Origin: Secundilactobacillus pentosiphilus
GTDB lineage: Bacteria; Bacillota; Bacilli; Lactobacillales; Lactobacillaceae
Assembly: GCF_002217985.1 (NCBI RefSeq)
Contig: NZ_BCMI01000005.1
Span: forward strand, 62,001-126,000
Reading direction: 5' to 3'
Length of the DNA: 64,000 bases
The position numbers and the translations under genes are program-made. A model generated the notes under the pieces. It searched no databases, was not told the origin of the DNA, and was given only the letters and a program-made list of their open reading frames with translations. Below are positions 7,580-17,383 of this stretch, in pieces (the first letter of the stretch is position 1; every line of letters starts with the position of its first letter).

Positions 7580-8153
7580 TAGAAAGCCCGAAGTTAGAGC
7601 TGAAATAGAAAAACTGACCCATACCAAAATTGTTGCTGGGGTTCCCTTGCATGACAGTTATTTACAGATGATTGCCGGCGTTAATGAGAATGGAGCAGTG
7701 ATCACTGCTAAACGGCAATGGCTGACGATTCCAACATCTGCAGCTGGTACGCGTAAAGCTAGTGAGATACCAGGATTGTTTAAACCGAAAGGCAAGAACA
7801 TTCTGGCAGTCGATAACGGCGGTGAACTAACCGTCATGTTCATCCTTAAGAAGTCCGTTAAGATTCCACCACGGCCGTTTATATGGACGACTCGTGAGAA
7901 AAATCGGGCGAAGTATGCGCGGATGGTACGTGAAGGCGTCATAGAAATAGTCCGTGGCAAGTCAACTGCTGACATTCTGCAACACAAACTAGCCCGGACA
8001 ATGGCAAATGACATTCGAATTACCCTGCGAGACTTCTTTGAACCAACTAACGCACCACTGACGGTTGAACGTAAAGGGAAAAATGATCCGTTGATGGATA
8101 CTGGTAGGCTGATTGGATCAATCACGTGGACTTTCTTAGGGAGTGGTGAATGA
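7569..8153 (+). CDS. Probable neck/tail completion protein
   Basis: 194 residues. The strings IPPRPFI (mid-protein) and DPLMDTGRLIGSITW (C-terminus) are typical of virion morphogenesis/tail completion proteins that join the tail to the head. The start is taken as ATG 7569 because an upstream in-frame GTG lies deep inside the preceding gene. The ribosome site is weak, so translation is probably coupled through the 11-nt overlap with the upstream gene. It also overlaps the next gene by 4 nt (ATGA). Confidence 0.6.
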   Translation: MSFDRKPEVRAEIEKLTHTKIVAGVPLHDSYLQMIAGVNENGAVITAKRQWLTIPTSAAGTRKASEIPGLFKPKGKNILAVDNGGELTVMFILKKSVKIPPRPFIWTTREKNRAKYARMVREGVIEIVRGKSTADILQHKLARTMANDIRITLRDFFEPTNAPLTVERKGKNDPLMDTGRLIGSITWTFLGSGE

Positions 8154-8554
8154 TGACATTCCAATTCAAGAACTTCAATAACTTTCGGTGGATGTTTGAC
8201 CGATTGAAACAAGATATCGAGGTTACGGTGCCGGTCAGTGACCATAAGCCAACTGCTAAGGACTTCGATAGCACTGGTACACCTAAGAAGCAGTTCAGTG
8301 ACGTACAGAAGCTTTGCGAGCCAATTGTAAAGTCGACGACTAACACTTGGACGTCACCAGGTACGGAGTTTCTGGCAGAAGGCGGTGGCACGGTGGAGGT
8401 TGCACAAATGCAATGGGTATCGTTGTATCCTGACTTTCCACGGGGCACACGAGTGCATGTCGTAGCTAGCAACCACGACTATGAGGTGGAAAACTTCACC
8501 CCAGACGAGGTGGCTGGACTAACAACATATTATTTAAAGACGGTGACTAAATAA
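8150..8554 (+). CDS. Head-tail joining protein of unknown family
   Basis: 134 residues with an aromatic N-terminus (FQFKNFNNFRWMFD) and a beta-rich remainder (EVAQMQWVSLYPDFPRGTRVHVV). It lies between the tail completion and tail terminator genes and overlaps both by 1-4 nt, so it belongs to the neck module by position. No motif identifies a function. Confidence 0.5.
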   Translation: MMTFQFKNFNNFRWMFDRLKQDIEVTVPVSDHKPTAKDFDSTGTPKKQFSDVQKLCEPIVKSTTNTWTSPGTEFLAEGGGTVEVAQMQWVSLYPDFPRGTRVHVVASNHDYEVENFTPDEVAGLTTYYLKTVTK

Positions 8555-9042
8555 TGGCAATTTACCGAGATACAATCAGTAAGCTGATTGATGAAATTCA
8601 TCAGTTCCAGCCGAACTGGATCATAACAAAGAGTGCAACGCCTGATGTTAGACCACCGTTGCCATTCTTTTACTACAACATAAGGCGCGACTATGAACGA
8701 CTTACTTTCAATGATGTTGAAAGCGAGCCGTTTTCTTTTCCACTGCAATTAACTGCCGTGGCTGAGGATCCAATCGAAGCTTCGGACTTAGCTCATGACA
8801 TGCGGATGCTACTGCAAAGTTGGGGCCTGCTAGAGGGCTTAGCCAAAGTCGGTATCTCAATTCCACGAGTCGAATCGCTGGCCAACGTTGAAACGAACTT
8901 TGGTGTGAGCTACGAAACTGAATCGAAGCTGTTAGTCACCATTGTGGCTAACGACACATACGACGACACCACACAATCGGGCTACATCGAAGGCGTTGAT
9001 ATAAGCACTCAAGCCAATATTAAGGAGGAAAACAATGAGTAA
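8554..9042 (+). CDS. Phage tail terminator/neck protein
   Basis: 162 residues. The RPPLPFFYYNIRRDYERL ... FPLQLTAVAEDPIEASDLAHDM pattern and the acidic C-terminus match the neck terminator group of contractile phages, which caps the tail tube and stops its growth. It is placed directly before the sheath gene, the expected order. Its stop overlaps the sheath start by 8 nt. Confidence 0.65.
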   Translation: MAIYRDTISKLIDEIHQFQPNWIITKSATPDVRPPLPFFYYNIRRDYERLTFNDVESEPFSFPLQLTAVAEDPIEASDLAHDMRMLLQSWGLLEGLAKVGISIPRVESLANVETNFGVSYETESKLLVTIVANDTYDDTTQSGYIEGVDISTQANIKEENNE

Positions 9043-10183
9043 AGTCAAATTATTTTATGACGTAAATTTTCAAACATTAATTAAACAAGCTTCAGCATCT
9101 TCGAAGGCTGCTAATTTCTTAATTGCTTTGCCAGGTGATGCTGAAAGCCTAACTAGCTATGGTTCATTAGACGAAGTCGCAGAGAAGTATGACGAAAGCA
9201 CCGCTACTTATAAACTGGCAGCTGAATTTTTCAACACGCTGGCAAAAGACTCAGTTTATGACGAACCGTTAGCAGTTGGTATCTACGTAGATCAAGACCA
9301 ACCAGATCCAATGGGTGTTGTGAATGATGCACCCGTCGTGAACAGCATTACTACGACTGACACCACTGCCACAGTTGATTTATCAGCTGCAACGGTGCCA
9401 AACGTTAATGGATTAGTACACATGCTGACCAACTACTTCAAAGCTGGCTGGCGCTTTGTGACCGCTCCAGAAGCAACCACGGAACAGCTTGAAGCCACCA
9501 TGGACTTCTTATACGAAAACCAAGATGGTATTTTACTCACCCAGGTCTCAACCACGGATGATGCCGACGCACTGAAACAATATGCAACCAAATTCGTTGA
9601 CGAGAACAAGATGCTGCCAGTGATTGTATTAGCTGACAAAGAGGACCAGCCCAATATTGGTGGTGCTGCTGCTGAAGCAACCGGAACTGTACCACTGAAC
9701 TGGCGTCATATCGGTAATTTACCTGATATCACACCTAATGACTGGACTATGCCGGAAGTACAACAGTTCGATAACGATAATGCTATTCCAGTAGTTAATA
9801 AAGCCGGCGATTTCATGTTCTTACATGGTCGAGCCCTGGATGGTCATTACATCGACAATGTTTTTGGTATCCAGTATGTTTATGACTTTATGCAATCTGG
9901 TTTGCAAAAGTGGCTGGATTTACCTGCTCAACGCTTCTTCAAGTTTAATGATGCTGGTTTGAGCCTGTTAAAAGCTCAAGCACAGTCACTGCTTGACCAA
10001 TTAGGCACCATGGGCTTCTTCGCTGAAGGTGATGACGGCAAACCACTTGCTTCTGTTACTGTACCCACTCGTGCACAAGTATCAACTGCTAGTATCGAAG
10101 CCCGTCGTACTCGGATGCAAGTCAATGTTACCTTAGCTAACCTGATCGATACAATCGACGGTCAGATCAACTTCACAATTTAA
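9035..10183 (+). CDS. Contractile tail sheath protein with inserted Fn3-like tag
   Basis: 382 residues. Sheath features include LAVGIYV near residue 85, KAGWRFVTAPEATTEQLEATMDF near residue 135, and a C-terminal domain (SIEARRTRMQVNVTLANLIDTIDGQINFTI) that would contact neighbouring subunits. It makes this a myovirus-type phage. Residues ~99-118 carry the DTTATV tag found at the end of two head proteins, here inserted between the LAVGIYV strand and the conserved GWRFV region. AGGAGG precedes the ATG. Confidence 0.8.
   Translation: MSKVKLFYDVNFQTLIKQASASSKAANFLIALPGDAESLTSYGSLDEVAEKYDESTATYKLAAEFFNTLAKDSVYDEPLAVGIYVDQDQPDPMGVVNDAPVVNSITTTDTTATVDLSAATVPNVNGLVHMLTNYFKAGWRFVTAPEATTEQLEATMDFLYENQDGILLTQVSTTDDADALKQYATKFVDENKMLPVIVLADKEDQPNIGGAAAEATGTVPLNWRHIGNLPDITPNDWTMPEVQQFDNDNAIPVVNKAGDFMFLHGRALDGHYIDNVFGIQYVYDFMQSGLQKWLDLPAQRFFKFNDAGLSLLKAQAQSLLDQLGTMGFFAEGDDGKPLASVTVPTRAQVSTASIEARRTRMQVNVTLANLIDTIDGQINFTI
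9329..9388 (+). repeat. Copy C of the DTTATV tag, internal to the sheath gene
   Basis: The codons for APVVNSITTTDTTATVDLSA. The peptide matches copies A and B, but the reading frame continues with no stop or restart. Confidence 0.7.
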
Positions 10184-10197
10184 GGAGGAAACTATCT

Positions 10198-10680
10198 ATG
10201 CCTAATAAAATTCAATATGCCGCAGATAAATGGGTGTACTTAAAAGATACCCGATTCATTCACAGTTACTTAATTGTGGACGGCAATACTCATGAATTAT
10301 TCGGTTTCTCTGCTACGGATGCCGTTAAGTGGAGCAAAGTTGATAACGACTTTGACCTTGACTCTGACTTCTCTGGGGATCCATTAGCTTTACAAAACCA
10401 CTCTAGCAAAGGTCAATTAACTTTCTCCTGCAACGAAAACGGGATGTCAGCTGATTACTTTGATGCAGTTATTCATCGTCAAAAGACTTATCAAGCTGGC
10501 CAAATTCCAACGGTTGGTCTGAAGATTGTTGACGAAAACAGTGGGAAGACCATTTCATTACCATTTGCTTTCTGCCAAAAAGCACCTGATGGTCAAAAGT
10601 CTAATGGCTTTGACAACGCTGATTACCTATTCCTTGGCTGGGGTTACGACGACTCACGCGACGAATACGTTGATTTATAA
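10198..10680 (+). CDS. Tail tube protein
   Basis: 160 residues, beta-rich, of the size expected for the inner tube subunit of a contractile tail. It follows the sheath gene at 14 nt with AGGAGG, and both are probably made in large amounts. Assignment rests mostly on size, position and the absence of other tube candidates. Confidence 0.7.
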   Translation: MPNKIQYAADKWVYLKDTRFIHSYLIVDGNTHELFGFSATDAVKWSKVDNDFDLDSDFSGDPLALQNHSSKGQLTFSCNENGMSADYFDAVIHRQKTYQAGQIPTVGLKIVDENSGKTISLPFAFCQKAPDGQKSNGFDNADYLFLGWGYDDSRDEYVDL

Positions 10681-10725
10681 AACACTAAGTATTTAGAAGA
10701 TTCAGATTAAAGGGAGGACGCCAAA

Positions 10726-11319
10726 ATGGCTGAACAAAAAGATGTATTGGATTTAAAGCAAGTTAAACGAACTGTTGATTACAAGGATACAGACGGGAAA
10801 AAGGTGACTAAAGAAATCACTTTGAACACGCCAAGTTACCCGGATGCACTAGATATCACTGATTTAACCCAGGGGCCTAACGGGTTCCAAGATTTCGGTG
10901 AAGCATACGCGAAAACAATGGAGAAAGTGCTGGTTAATCCGCACCTAGATTACAAATCCGTCAATGAACAGGTTGAAAAGAATCACGATGACAAGAGTTC
11001 AATTGAGTTCACTGACAAAAATGATGAAACGGTTAAACTCGACACAGTTTTCCCGAATGCGCGTGAAGCAGTCAACATCATCTTTAACTTCACTAAGTCG
11101 GATGGTTCAGCCAATGTGCGTCAAGTTGTGCAAACGTTGAATGATGATGTTTTTCGTGATGAAAAGGGTCAGAAACTGACCTGGGACTTCTGGCAAGAAC
11201 ATGGTGGCATTTTTGCTGCCATTCCTAAGGTCGTTGATAACTTATCGAACGCTTTAGGGCACACCGGATTCCTAGCAATCATCGGTGAAGCATACTCCTT
11301 TCTGCAGGAACAAATCTAG
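10726..11319 (+). CDS. Tail assembly chaperone, upstream (G) part
   Basis: 197 residues, acidic, lying between the tube and tape measure genes where phages keep the chaperone that coats the tape measure during tail assembly. The second part lies in the +1 frame (equivalent to -2) and overlaps the end of this gene, as in lambda G/GT. The 3' end reads TAC TCC TTT CTG CAG GAA CAA ATC TAG. AGGGAGG lies upstream of the ATG. Confidence 0.75.
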   Translation: MAEQKDVLDLKQVKRTVDYKDTDGKKVTKEITLNTPSYPDALDITDLTQGPNGFQDFGEAYAKTMEKVLVNPHLDYKSVNEQVEKNHDDKSSIEFTDKNDETVKLDTVFPNAREAVNIIFNFTKSDGSANVRQVVQTLNDDVFRDEKGQKLTWDFWQEHGGIFAAIPKVVDNLSNALGHTGFLAIIGEAYSFLQEQI

Positions 11320-11605
11320 ATCAACTAAATATCAAAACGAAGACGGCGATCTCGACCTGCGATTAATCAAGGCAGATCCGATGTATGGCCGTCTTTTTTT
11401 TGCATCCAAAGCTAAACGCCTAGGCATTGTTGACTCCGTTAAAGACGCTCTCAACATGACATTAGACGAATGGATTCTAGCGATGGAAGTGATGAAAGAT
11501 ATCGATGAAGAAACTGAGGCAATGATCCAAATCGGGGTCGCACAGGCCTTCGGTGCTGGGTCAGAAAAAGAAGGTGAAGGTAATGGCGGGCTCCCTCCAA
11601 TCTGA
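11276..11605 (+). CDS. Tail assembly chaperone, downstream (T) part reached by probable +1 frameshift
   Basis: This frame opens after a TAG at 11273-11275 and runs to 11605. It has no convincing start: the only early candidate is a GTG at 11285 without a ribosome site, and the first ATG is at 11380, well into the conserved part. The protein (NEDGDLDLRLIKADPMYGRLFF ... LNMTLDEWILAMEVMKDIDEE) is helical like T parts of tail chaperones. A ribosome would have to move +1 (or -2) between 11276 and 11316. TTT-C at 11299-11302 would allow tRNA-Phe to re-pair on TTC, and the ATC-TAG at the end is another candidate. Confidence 0.7.
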   Translation, partial: QSSVKHTPFCRNKSRSTKYQNEDGDLDLRLIKADPMYGRLFFASKAKRLGIVDSVKDALNMTLDEWILAMEVMKDIDEETEAMIQIGVAQAFGAGSEKEGEGNGGLPPI

Positions 11606-14600
11606 GGATATTGGTATTCAAATCAAAGCGAACCTCGAAGTATTCTCCAAGATTGACGAGAAGTTTGACGCTTTAAAGGCGAAAACCCGTGAGATCAGTG
11701 AACTAACTGGCAATATGTTTTCTTCCAGCAAATTTAGTAGTATGAGTCGTAGCCTTAACACGATCAATAATCGCTTTGACAGCAGTACGAACAATGTAAA
11801 ACAACTACGAGGTGAGTTGACCAGCCTACAATCAGCCTTTGAACGTAATAAGTCACAGCTAGACGGGTTATCTAATGTTCAAAAGCAGTATACGACCAAC
11901 ACACGTTCGGCAACTAAGGCGATTGAATCTCATCAAAGTGCTGTTAAACGATTCAATTCAACACGGACTGATGATGCTACCCGAAGCATCAATAAGACGA
12001 CGAGTGCTACCCAGAAGATGGGGAATGCTTCAAAACGTTTAAGTGAGACAGGTTCTAAGTTCATTCGTACCGGGCAGAGCATGGCAGTAACGTCAACAGT
12101 GATTGGCGCTGCCATGATCAAAGGTGCCAATGATGCCGTTAAACTGCAGAACCAATATCGGGTCATCACTAACTTAGCCACTTATGGTGGCGAAAAGCAG
12201 GCTGAAGCCCAACGGAACGTTAATAAGATGCAAGCACAAGGTACGAACTACTCGGTTAAATACGGGGTTGCTCAAACTAAACTGTCTGCCGGGTATGAAG
12301 AGTTGATTCGGCGTGGTTATTCAACCAACCAAGCCTTAGCTACTCAGAAGACGTTCTTACAAGGTGCTTTAGCTTCTGGTGATGATTACACGGATGTCGT
12401 TCATAATGCGACCTCTGCAATTGAAGGCTTCGGTCTTAAATCTAACAATGCAACTACCATGGCTCAGCATACTAAGCTCGCGGTTAATCAAATGGCGTAT
12501 GCCGCCGATTTAACCGCGACAGACTTTCAAGGCATGGGTGATGCACTTAGATACGTAGCGGCAACTGGTCGTTCGGCTAATCAGTCATTATCAATGACCA
12601 CATCTGCAATTGGTATCCTATCCAATAACGGACTAGAAGACACTGTTGCTGGTACCGGTTTAAAGAAAATCATAAACGCATTCGGTTCACCAAACATGGC
12701 TCGAGGACAGCAAGCAACAGTCATGGACCAACTGGGCTTAAAATCATCGGACTTTAAACAGGCCAATGGTAAGCTTAAGAGTTTGGCTGATTTGATGGAT
12801 ATCATCAATAACAAGACCAAGAACATGGGTGCTGCGGACCGAATGAGCGTATTCCATAAGTTCTTTGGTACAACTGGTCAAGAAGCTGCACTGATTTTAG
12901 CAAAGAACACTAATCAGTTACGAAGCTTAAATAATCAGGTTTCACGTTCACAGAACATGAAAGGTGGGGGCTACATCGCCCAACTTTCATCTAAGAACTT
13001 GATGTCTGCCCAAGCGCAAATCAACATTTTTAAGCAGGCAGTCAACGGATTAGGTGTGTCATTTGCAACTACTGTGTTGCCTAACATTACTGACTTCATT
13101 AAAGGCCTCGACAAGATGTTACTTGCTCTGAATGGCGCTTCACCGGCCACTAAGAAGTTTGTCTCATACGCAATAATTGGGACGGCTGCTATTGCGCCGT
13201 TGTCACTAGCAATTGGTGGACTGGCTAAAGCCATTAGTTTTGCTAGAACTGCCTGGCTATTACTTTCTGGATCAATGAGTAAAGGACTGCCAGCAGTAGC
13301 CACTAAATCTGTGGCGTCGCAAACAGGTGATCTGACTGCTGCAACATCTGGTGGCAGTGTAGGTTCAAGAGTGGCTCGGTACGGCAGTGCTGTTGGTGGA
13401 ATTAAAGGCCAATGGGCAAACTCTAGTCTGTTAGGCAAGGCCAGCACCGTTGCGCTTGGTGCTGGGATTGGTTTGCAAGCTGCTAATGCATTCAAAGACG
13501 GTGTTGACACTAAGCGTGGTGGCAGTGAGCTTTGGAATGCAGGCGGTCAAGCTGTTGGCGGCGCTATTGGTTTTGCTTTAGGTGGTCCTGCTGGTGCTAT
13601 GGCTGGCACAGCTATTGGCGACGCAGTTACTAAAGCAATTGATGTTCACAAGATTGGTAAGGGCCTTTCTGATATTCCCCAAGAGTTCACTGATGGTAGC
13701 CTTGTTAAAGCGTTCAAAAATGGTGAAACTGGTTCAAGCCATAAGTATGGTGTTGGAACTGATGGCTGGTTTGCTAAAGGAGCTGGTACAGCCTGGAACG
13801 CGATGTTCCCATGGGCTAATGCAGGCGATAAATACTCTAAGCCAAAGGCACCAGCTCCTAAACCCAAACTCGTTAGAGAAGGTATTCAACGAAATGATAA
13901 GGCTGATTCAACTGCAGGCCTTAATAAATCAGATACCAGATACATCAATCAAGCTTCTAAGTTAGAAACTCAAGCTAATATTGCGTGGGCAAGCTCTGCT
14001 GGTAAAACTTATTCAACTGTAAAGGGGACTTATGACAAACTCTATGCGTTAGCTAGAGACCATGCTGAGAAACAGTTAAAGACTGACAAGCAAGGCTATA
14101 ACTATCTGGTTAAGCAAGGATTGTTAAGTTCCAATTCTGCTAAGTCGGCCTACAATACTGATAAGTCACTGTATGGCAAGCGTTTAGCTGATTTAAAGGC
14201 AAACATGAAGAACCTGGTCAGTGCTGAAACAAGCGGCGGTAAGAACCGTGAGAAAGCAATCAGTAAGGTCAACCGTCAGATTCTGAGCTTGACAGATGCT
14301 GGTGGCAAACGTCAGCAGGCATTGAGCCGTAGCTTAACAAACCGGACGACTAAATTGACTACTGCTAGTCTAGGCAAGATGATTTCTGCTAGCAATTCAG
14401 CGTATAAGAAGACCACTTCGAATGCCAACAAGACCTATCGTACTGAAGTATCGAGTGCTAATGCCCGCTACAAAAAAGAAGTTTCGATTGCTAAAAGTAC
14501 AAAAGGGCTTAGTGAGAGCCAGCGAAAGACGATTATTGCCAAAGCTAAAAATCAGCGAGACAAAACGGTCGCTAATGCAGAGCAACAAAGGAATGACACG

Positions 14601-17354
14601 GTTAAGTGGGCACAGAAACAGCGTTCTGCAGTTGTTCATGAAGCTGAAAAAGAAGCTGGTGAAGCAGCAAACGCATTTAAGGTAGCTGCTGGTGATATTG
14701 CAACCAGTATTCCAACTTTGATTGATTCAAATGTTAAAGCTGGTTTGTTTTCTGTTCAGCATAGTGTTTCAAATACACAGGCAGTTAAGAATTATACCCA
14801 ACCTGGTAAAACCCTGGCCGGTGCTAGAGCCAAACAAACTGGTACGGGTCATAAGTCAAAATCAGCATCACCATTCGGTAGCTTTGCCGCGGGTGGCACT
14901 ATTGCTAAGGCACAAATGGCAATGGTCGGTGAAAAAGGTACTGAACTTGCTTATAACCCACGAACTGGGCTGTTCCGTATGCTTGGCACTAATGGGCCAA
15001 CCATTGAACGCTTGCAACCCGGTGAACAGATTCTGAATGCCAAAGATACCCGTAAAGCCTTTAGTGGTGGTATAGGTGCTGGTAAGGTTCTACCTGGATA
15101 TGCCGATGGAACTACAAAGAAATTACCTAAGCAGACTGTCGCAACGGGTGCAATTGGTGGGAACGATAATCTATCAAAAACTGCTCGCCAGACTAAGAGT
15201 TCCATGAAGCAGATTTCAAAGTCTGTAACTGATGGTTACTCAACTTCGACCAAAAAATCGAAAAAATCAATTTCAAAATTTGAATCTAATTCCAAGCAGA
15301 GTTGGAAACAAATTTCTCGAGATACCAAGAAGACGACCCAGCAGATTCAGAGAAACACCACTGGTGATTTTGATGATATGCAAAAGGGCGCCCAGAAAAA
15401 TATGAACCAGCTTCACTCGGGCATGAATTCAGCTGCCAAGGCGACGACTAAAGATTTTAATTCAATCTTTTCCCGGTTAGGACCATATGCACATAGCGGC
15501 ATGAGTGGCGCCATTGGTTCTTTGAATGGTGGTATCAAGGGGATTAACTCCGCACTGTCACAATTTGGTGGCAGTCATTCAGTTATTTCTCCGATTCATT
15601 ATGCTGAAGGTTCCAAAGGCCCGATTCGTGAAGATCAGTTTGCTGTTTTAAATGATGCACAATCTGGTCCACGGCAAGAAGCGGTGGTTCGTAATAACAA
15701 GCTGATGTTCCCACAAGGCGAGAACGTGTACACCCCATTGCAGAAAAACGATGAGGTTCTTAATGGTGCCCAAGTTAAGGAAATCATGGACGCTATGCCG
15801 CACTATGCCAAAGGTACCAAAGTCAATAAGACTGCGTTACGAAAGTTGATCAGTAACAACAGTGCTCATCCACAGAAAGTATTCGCAACTGAATTTACCG
15901 ATAGGGTGAATAACAAGTCCGCCAAATCACCACTATCTGGGGGATTAAGGTCCCTTGGTAAACATGGTGCAGCGGGTGTTGGTAATGCTTGGTCAGCTGC
16001 TGCTTGGAATGCACTGAGTGATGCAATGAGTTCTGGTGGTTCAAGTGCTGGTGGTCCTGTAACGCACAGTCCCGGCGGCGGTTGGTCCGTTTCCTCTGGA
16101 TTTGGTAGTCGTGGGGCTGTCAGTGGTGGCTTTAGCCAACATGATGGTGTTGATTATTCTGGTGCTAGAACAGTTCACAGTATGAACACTGGGACTGTTC
16201 AACGAATCGGTGGGCCTCCTGCTGGTTGGGGTGGTGGCAACGGTATTGGTGAATCGGTCGTCATTGGCGGTGGCGGTTTGAACTATATTTATCAAGAACT
16301 AAACGGTAAATATGGTTCAGGCGCTAAAATCTTGGTTGGCAAAGGTGATCAGGTTAAAGCTGGTCAAGCAATTGCCATCTTAGGATCTAGCGCAACACAC
16401 GTCCACGTTGGTGCTACTAAACACCCAATGTTCTCAATTGGTGGTTCGTCCACAGCTGGTTGGCTTGACCCTCGAACCATTAAAAGTTCAGCAATCAAGG
16501 TTAAAAAGGCTAAGGCTAAACAGAATTCGGCACTTGATAAGTACGTTAAGAAGCAGTTGGCTCCACAGATCAAGTGGGTCAGCAAGAACTTAACCGAAAG
16601 TGATGTTGGTGCATTTGGCTTGTCCGGTAGTATTGCAGCACGGGCTCGTACCTTAGCGGACGCCATTAAGAAAGCATATCCTTCTGCAACTAACAAAGGG
16701 ATTGCAGCCGTCCTTGGTAACTGGGAGTTCGAGTCAGGACTCAACCCTGGTGCAATCAACCCAGGCGGCGGTGCTTCTGGTTTAGGTCAATGGCTGGGGC
16801 CTCGTAAATCTAGCCTGATTTCCTATGCTCAAAAGCACAATATGTCCTGGAAGAATGCCGGGGCTCAGGTTGATTTTGCGTTACACGGTGATGGTGCTAA
16901 CAGTGCCATTTTGAAACGGATATTAAGGGGTACTGGTTCAGTCGCTTCTCTTGCAAATGCCTTCAGTTCACAGTGGGAACGTGGTGGGTACAATGCCCAA
17001 CACGTTGCCGGTGCACGTAAGATTGAGGGCGCATTGAAAGGCTTCAAGAATGGTGGCGAACCACCAGTTAACAAATGGAGCAAAGTCAATGAAGGTGGTA
17101 ATTTTGAGCTCTTTAAGCCCAAGACTGCTGGTACAGTTGTTGACCACAAGAAGTCACAGAAAATTGTGGCCGGCGGTGGTCATACGGCCAAGATTGAACC
17201 GCATTATGACGTTCACGTCGAAGTCAAGGGCGGCGATAGCGACGCCCACATTCTCAAGTTAATCAAGAAAGCATTACAAAGCCACGATCAAGAATTAGTA
17301 ACCTTAGTTCGTGCTGAAGTTGGCGATGATGCTGCATACGAATTTCTCGGCTAA
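11583..17354 (+). CDS. Tail tape measure protein with M23 peptidase and tail-lysozyme domains
   Basis: 1923 residues; its length sets the tail length. The N-terminal ~100 residues are helical, and residues ~205-440 match the TP901-type tape measure core (YEELIRRGYSTNQALATQK). Hydrophobic segments at ~525-565 and ~655-680 could cross a membrane during DNA entry. Long Ala/Lys-rich coiled coils follow to ~1050. Residues ~1500-1625 form an M23 peptidase with His1520-xxx-Asp1524 and His1606-Val-His1608. Residues ~1685-1820 are a phage tail lysozyme with NWEFESGLNPGAINPGG, the Glu near 1715-1717 being the likely acid. Both domains would cut peptidoglycan at infection. ATG 11583 overlaps the chaperone stop; AAGGTG lies upstream. 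Confidence 0.9.
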   Translation: MAGSLQSEDIGIQIKANLEVFSKIDEKFDALKAKTREISELTGNMFSSSKFSSMSRSLNTINNRFDSSTNNVKQLRGELTSLQSAFERNKSQLDGLSNVQKQYTTNTRSATKAIESHQSAVKRFNSTRTDDATRSINKTTSATQKMGNASKRLSETGSKFIRTGQSMAVTSTVIGAAMIKGANDAVKLQNQYRVITNLATYGGEKQAEAQRNVNKMQAQGTNYSVKYGVAQTKLSAGYEELIRRGYSTNQALATQKTFLQGALASGDDYTDVVHNATSAIEGFGLKSNNATTMAQHTKLAVNQMAYAADLTATDFQGMGDALRYVAATGRSANQSLSMTTSAIGILSNNGLEDTVAGTGLKKIINAFGSPNMARGQQATVMDQLGLKSSDFKQANGKLKSLADLMDIINNKTKNMGAADRMSVFHKFFGTTGQEAALILAKNTNQLRSLNNQVSRSQNMKGGGYIAQLSSKNLMSAQAQINIFKQAVNGLGVSFATTVLPNITDFIKGLDKMLLALNGASPATKKFVSYAIIGTAAIAPLSLAIGGLAKAISFARTAWLLLSGSMSKGLPAVATKSVASQTGDLTAATSGGSVGSRVARYGSAVGGIKGQWANSSLLGKASTVALGAGIGLQAANAFKDGVDTKRGGSELWNAGGQAVGGAIGFALGGPAGAMAGTAIGDAVTKAIDVHKIGKGLSDIPQEFTDGSLVKAFKNGETGSSHKYGVGTDGWFAKGAGTAWNAMFPWANAGDKYSKPKAPAPKPKLVREGIQRNDKADSTAGLNKSDTRYINQASKLETQANIAWASSAGKTYSTVKGTYDKLYALARDHAEKQLKTDKQGYNYLVKQGLLSSNSAKSAYNTDKSLYGKRLADLKANMKNLVSAETSGGKNREKAISKVNRQILSLTDAGGKRQQALSRSLTNRTTKLTTASLGKMISASNSAYKKTTSNANKTYRTEVSSANARYKKEVSIAKSTKGLSESQRKTIIAKAKNQRDKTVANAEQQRNDTVKWAQKQRSAVVHEAEKEAGEAANAFKVAAGDIATSIPTLIDSNVKAGLFSVQHSVSNTQAVKNYTQPGKTLAGARAKQTGTGHKSKSASPFGSFAAGGTIAKAQMAMVGEKGTELAYNPRTGLFRMLGTNGPTIERLQPGEQILNAKDTRKAFSGGIGAGKVLPGYADGTTKKLPKQTVATGAIGGNDNLSKTARQTKSSMKQISKSVTDGYSTSTKKSKKSISKFESNSKQSWKQISRDTKKTTQQIQRNTTGDFDDMQKGAQKNMNQLHSGMNSAAKATTKDFNSIFSRLGPYAHSGMSGAIGSLNGGIKGINSALSQFGGSHSVISPIHYAEGSKGPIREDQFAVLNDAQSGPRQEAVVRNNKLMFPQGENVYTPLQKNDEVLNGAQVKEIMDAMPHYAKGTKVNKTALRKLISNNSAHPQKVFATEFTDRVNNKSAKSPLSGGLRSLGKHGAAGVGNAWSAAAWNALSDAMSSGGSSAGGPVTHSPGGGWSVSSGFGSRGAVSGGFSQHDGVDYSGARTVHSMNTGTVQRIGGPPAGWGGGNGIGESVVIGGGGLNYIYQELNGKYGSGAKILVGKGDQVKAGQAIAILGSSATHVHVGATKHPMFSIGGSSTAGWLDPRTIKSSAIKVKKAKAKQNSALDKYVKKQLAPQIKWVSKNLTESDVGAFGLSGSIAARARTLADAIKKAYPSATNKGIAAVLGNWEFESGLNPGAINPGGGASGLGQWLGPRKSSLISYAQKHNMSWKNAGAQVDFALHGDGANSAILKRILRGTGSVASLANAFSSQWERGGYNAQHVAGARKIEGALKGFKNGGEPPVNKWSKVNEGGNFELFKPKTAGTVVDHKKSQKIVAGGGHTAKIEPHYDVHVEVKGGDSDAHILKLIKKALQSHDQELVTLVRAEVGDDAAYEFLG

Positions 17355-17383
17355 TTCAAAGTTCGGGGTGGGAGGGATGGAAT

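Noticed and set aside
7658..8245. 195-codon minus-strand frame in the neck genes
   Set aside because: Shadow of the coding frames on the plus strand; it spans two well-supported phage genes and is not expected in a one-direction late operon.
12971..13510. Long minus-strand open frame within the tape measure gene
   Set aside because: It lies opposite a clearly coding region, has no ribosome site and no recognisable protein pattern.
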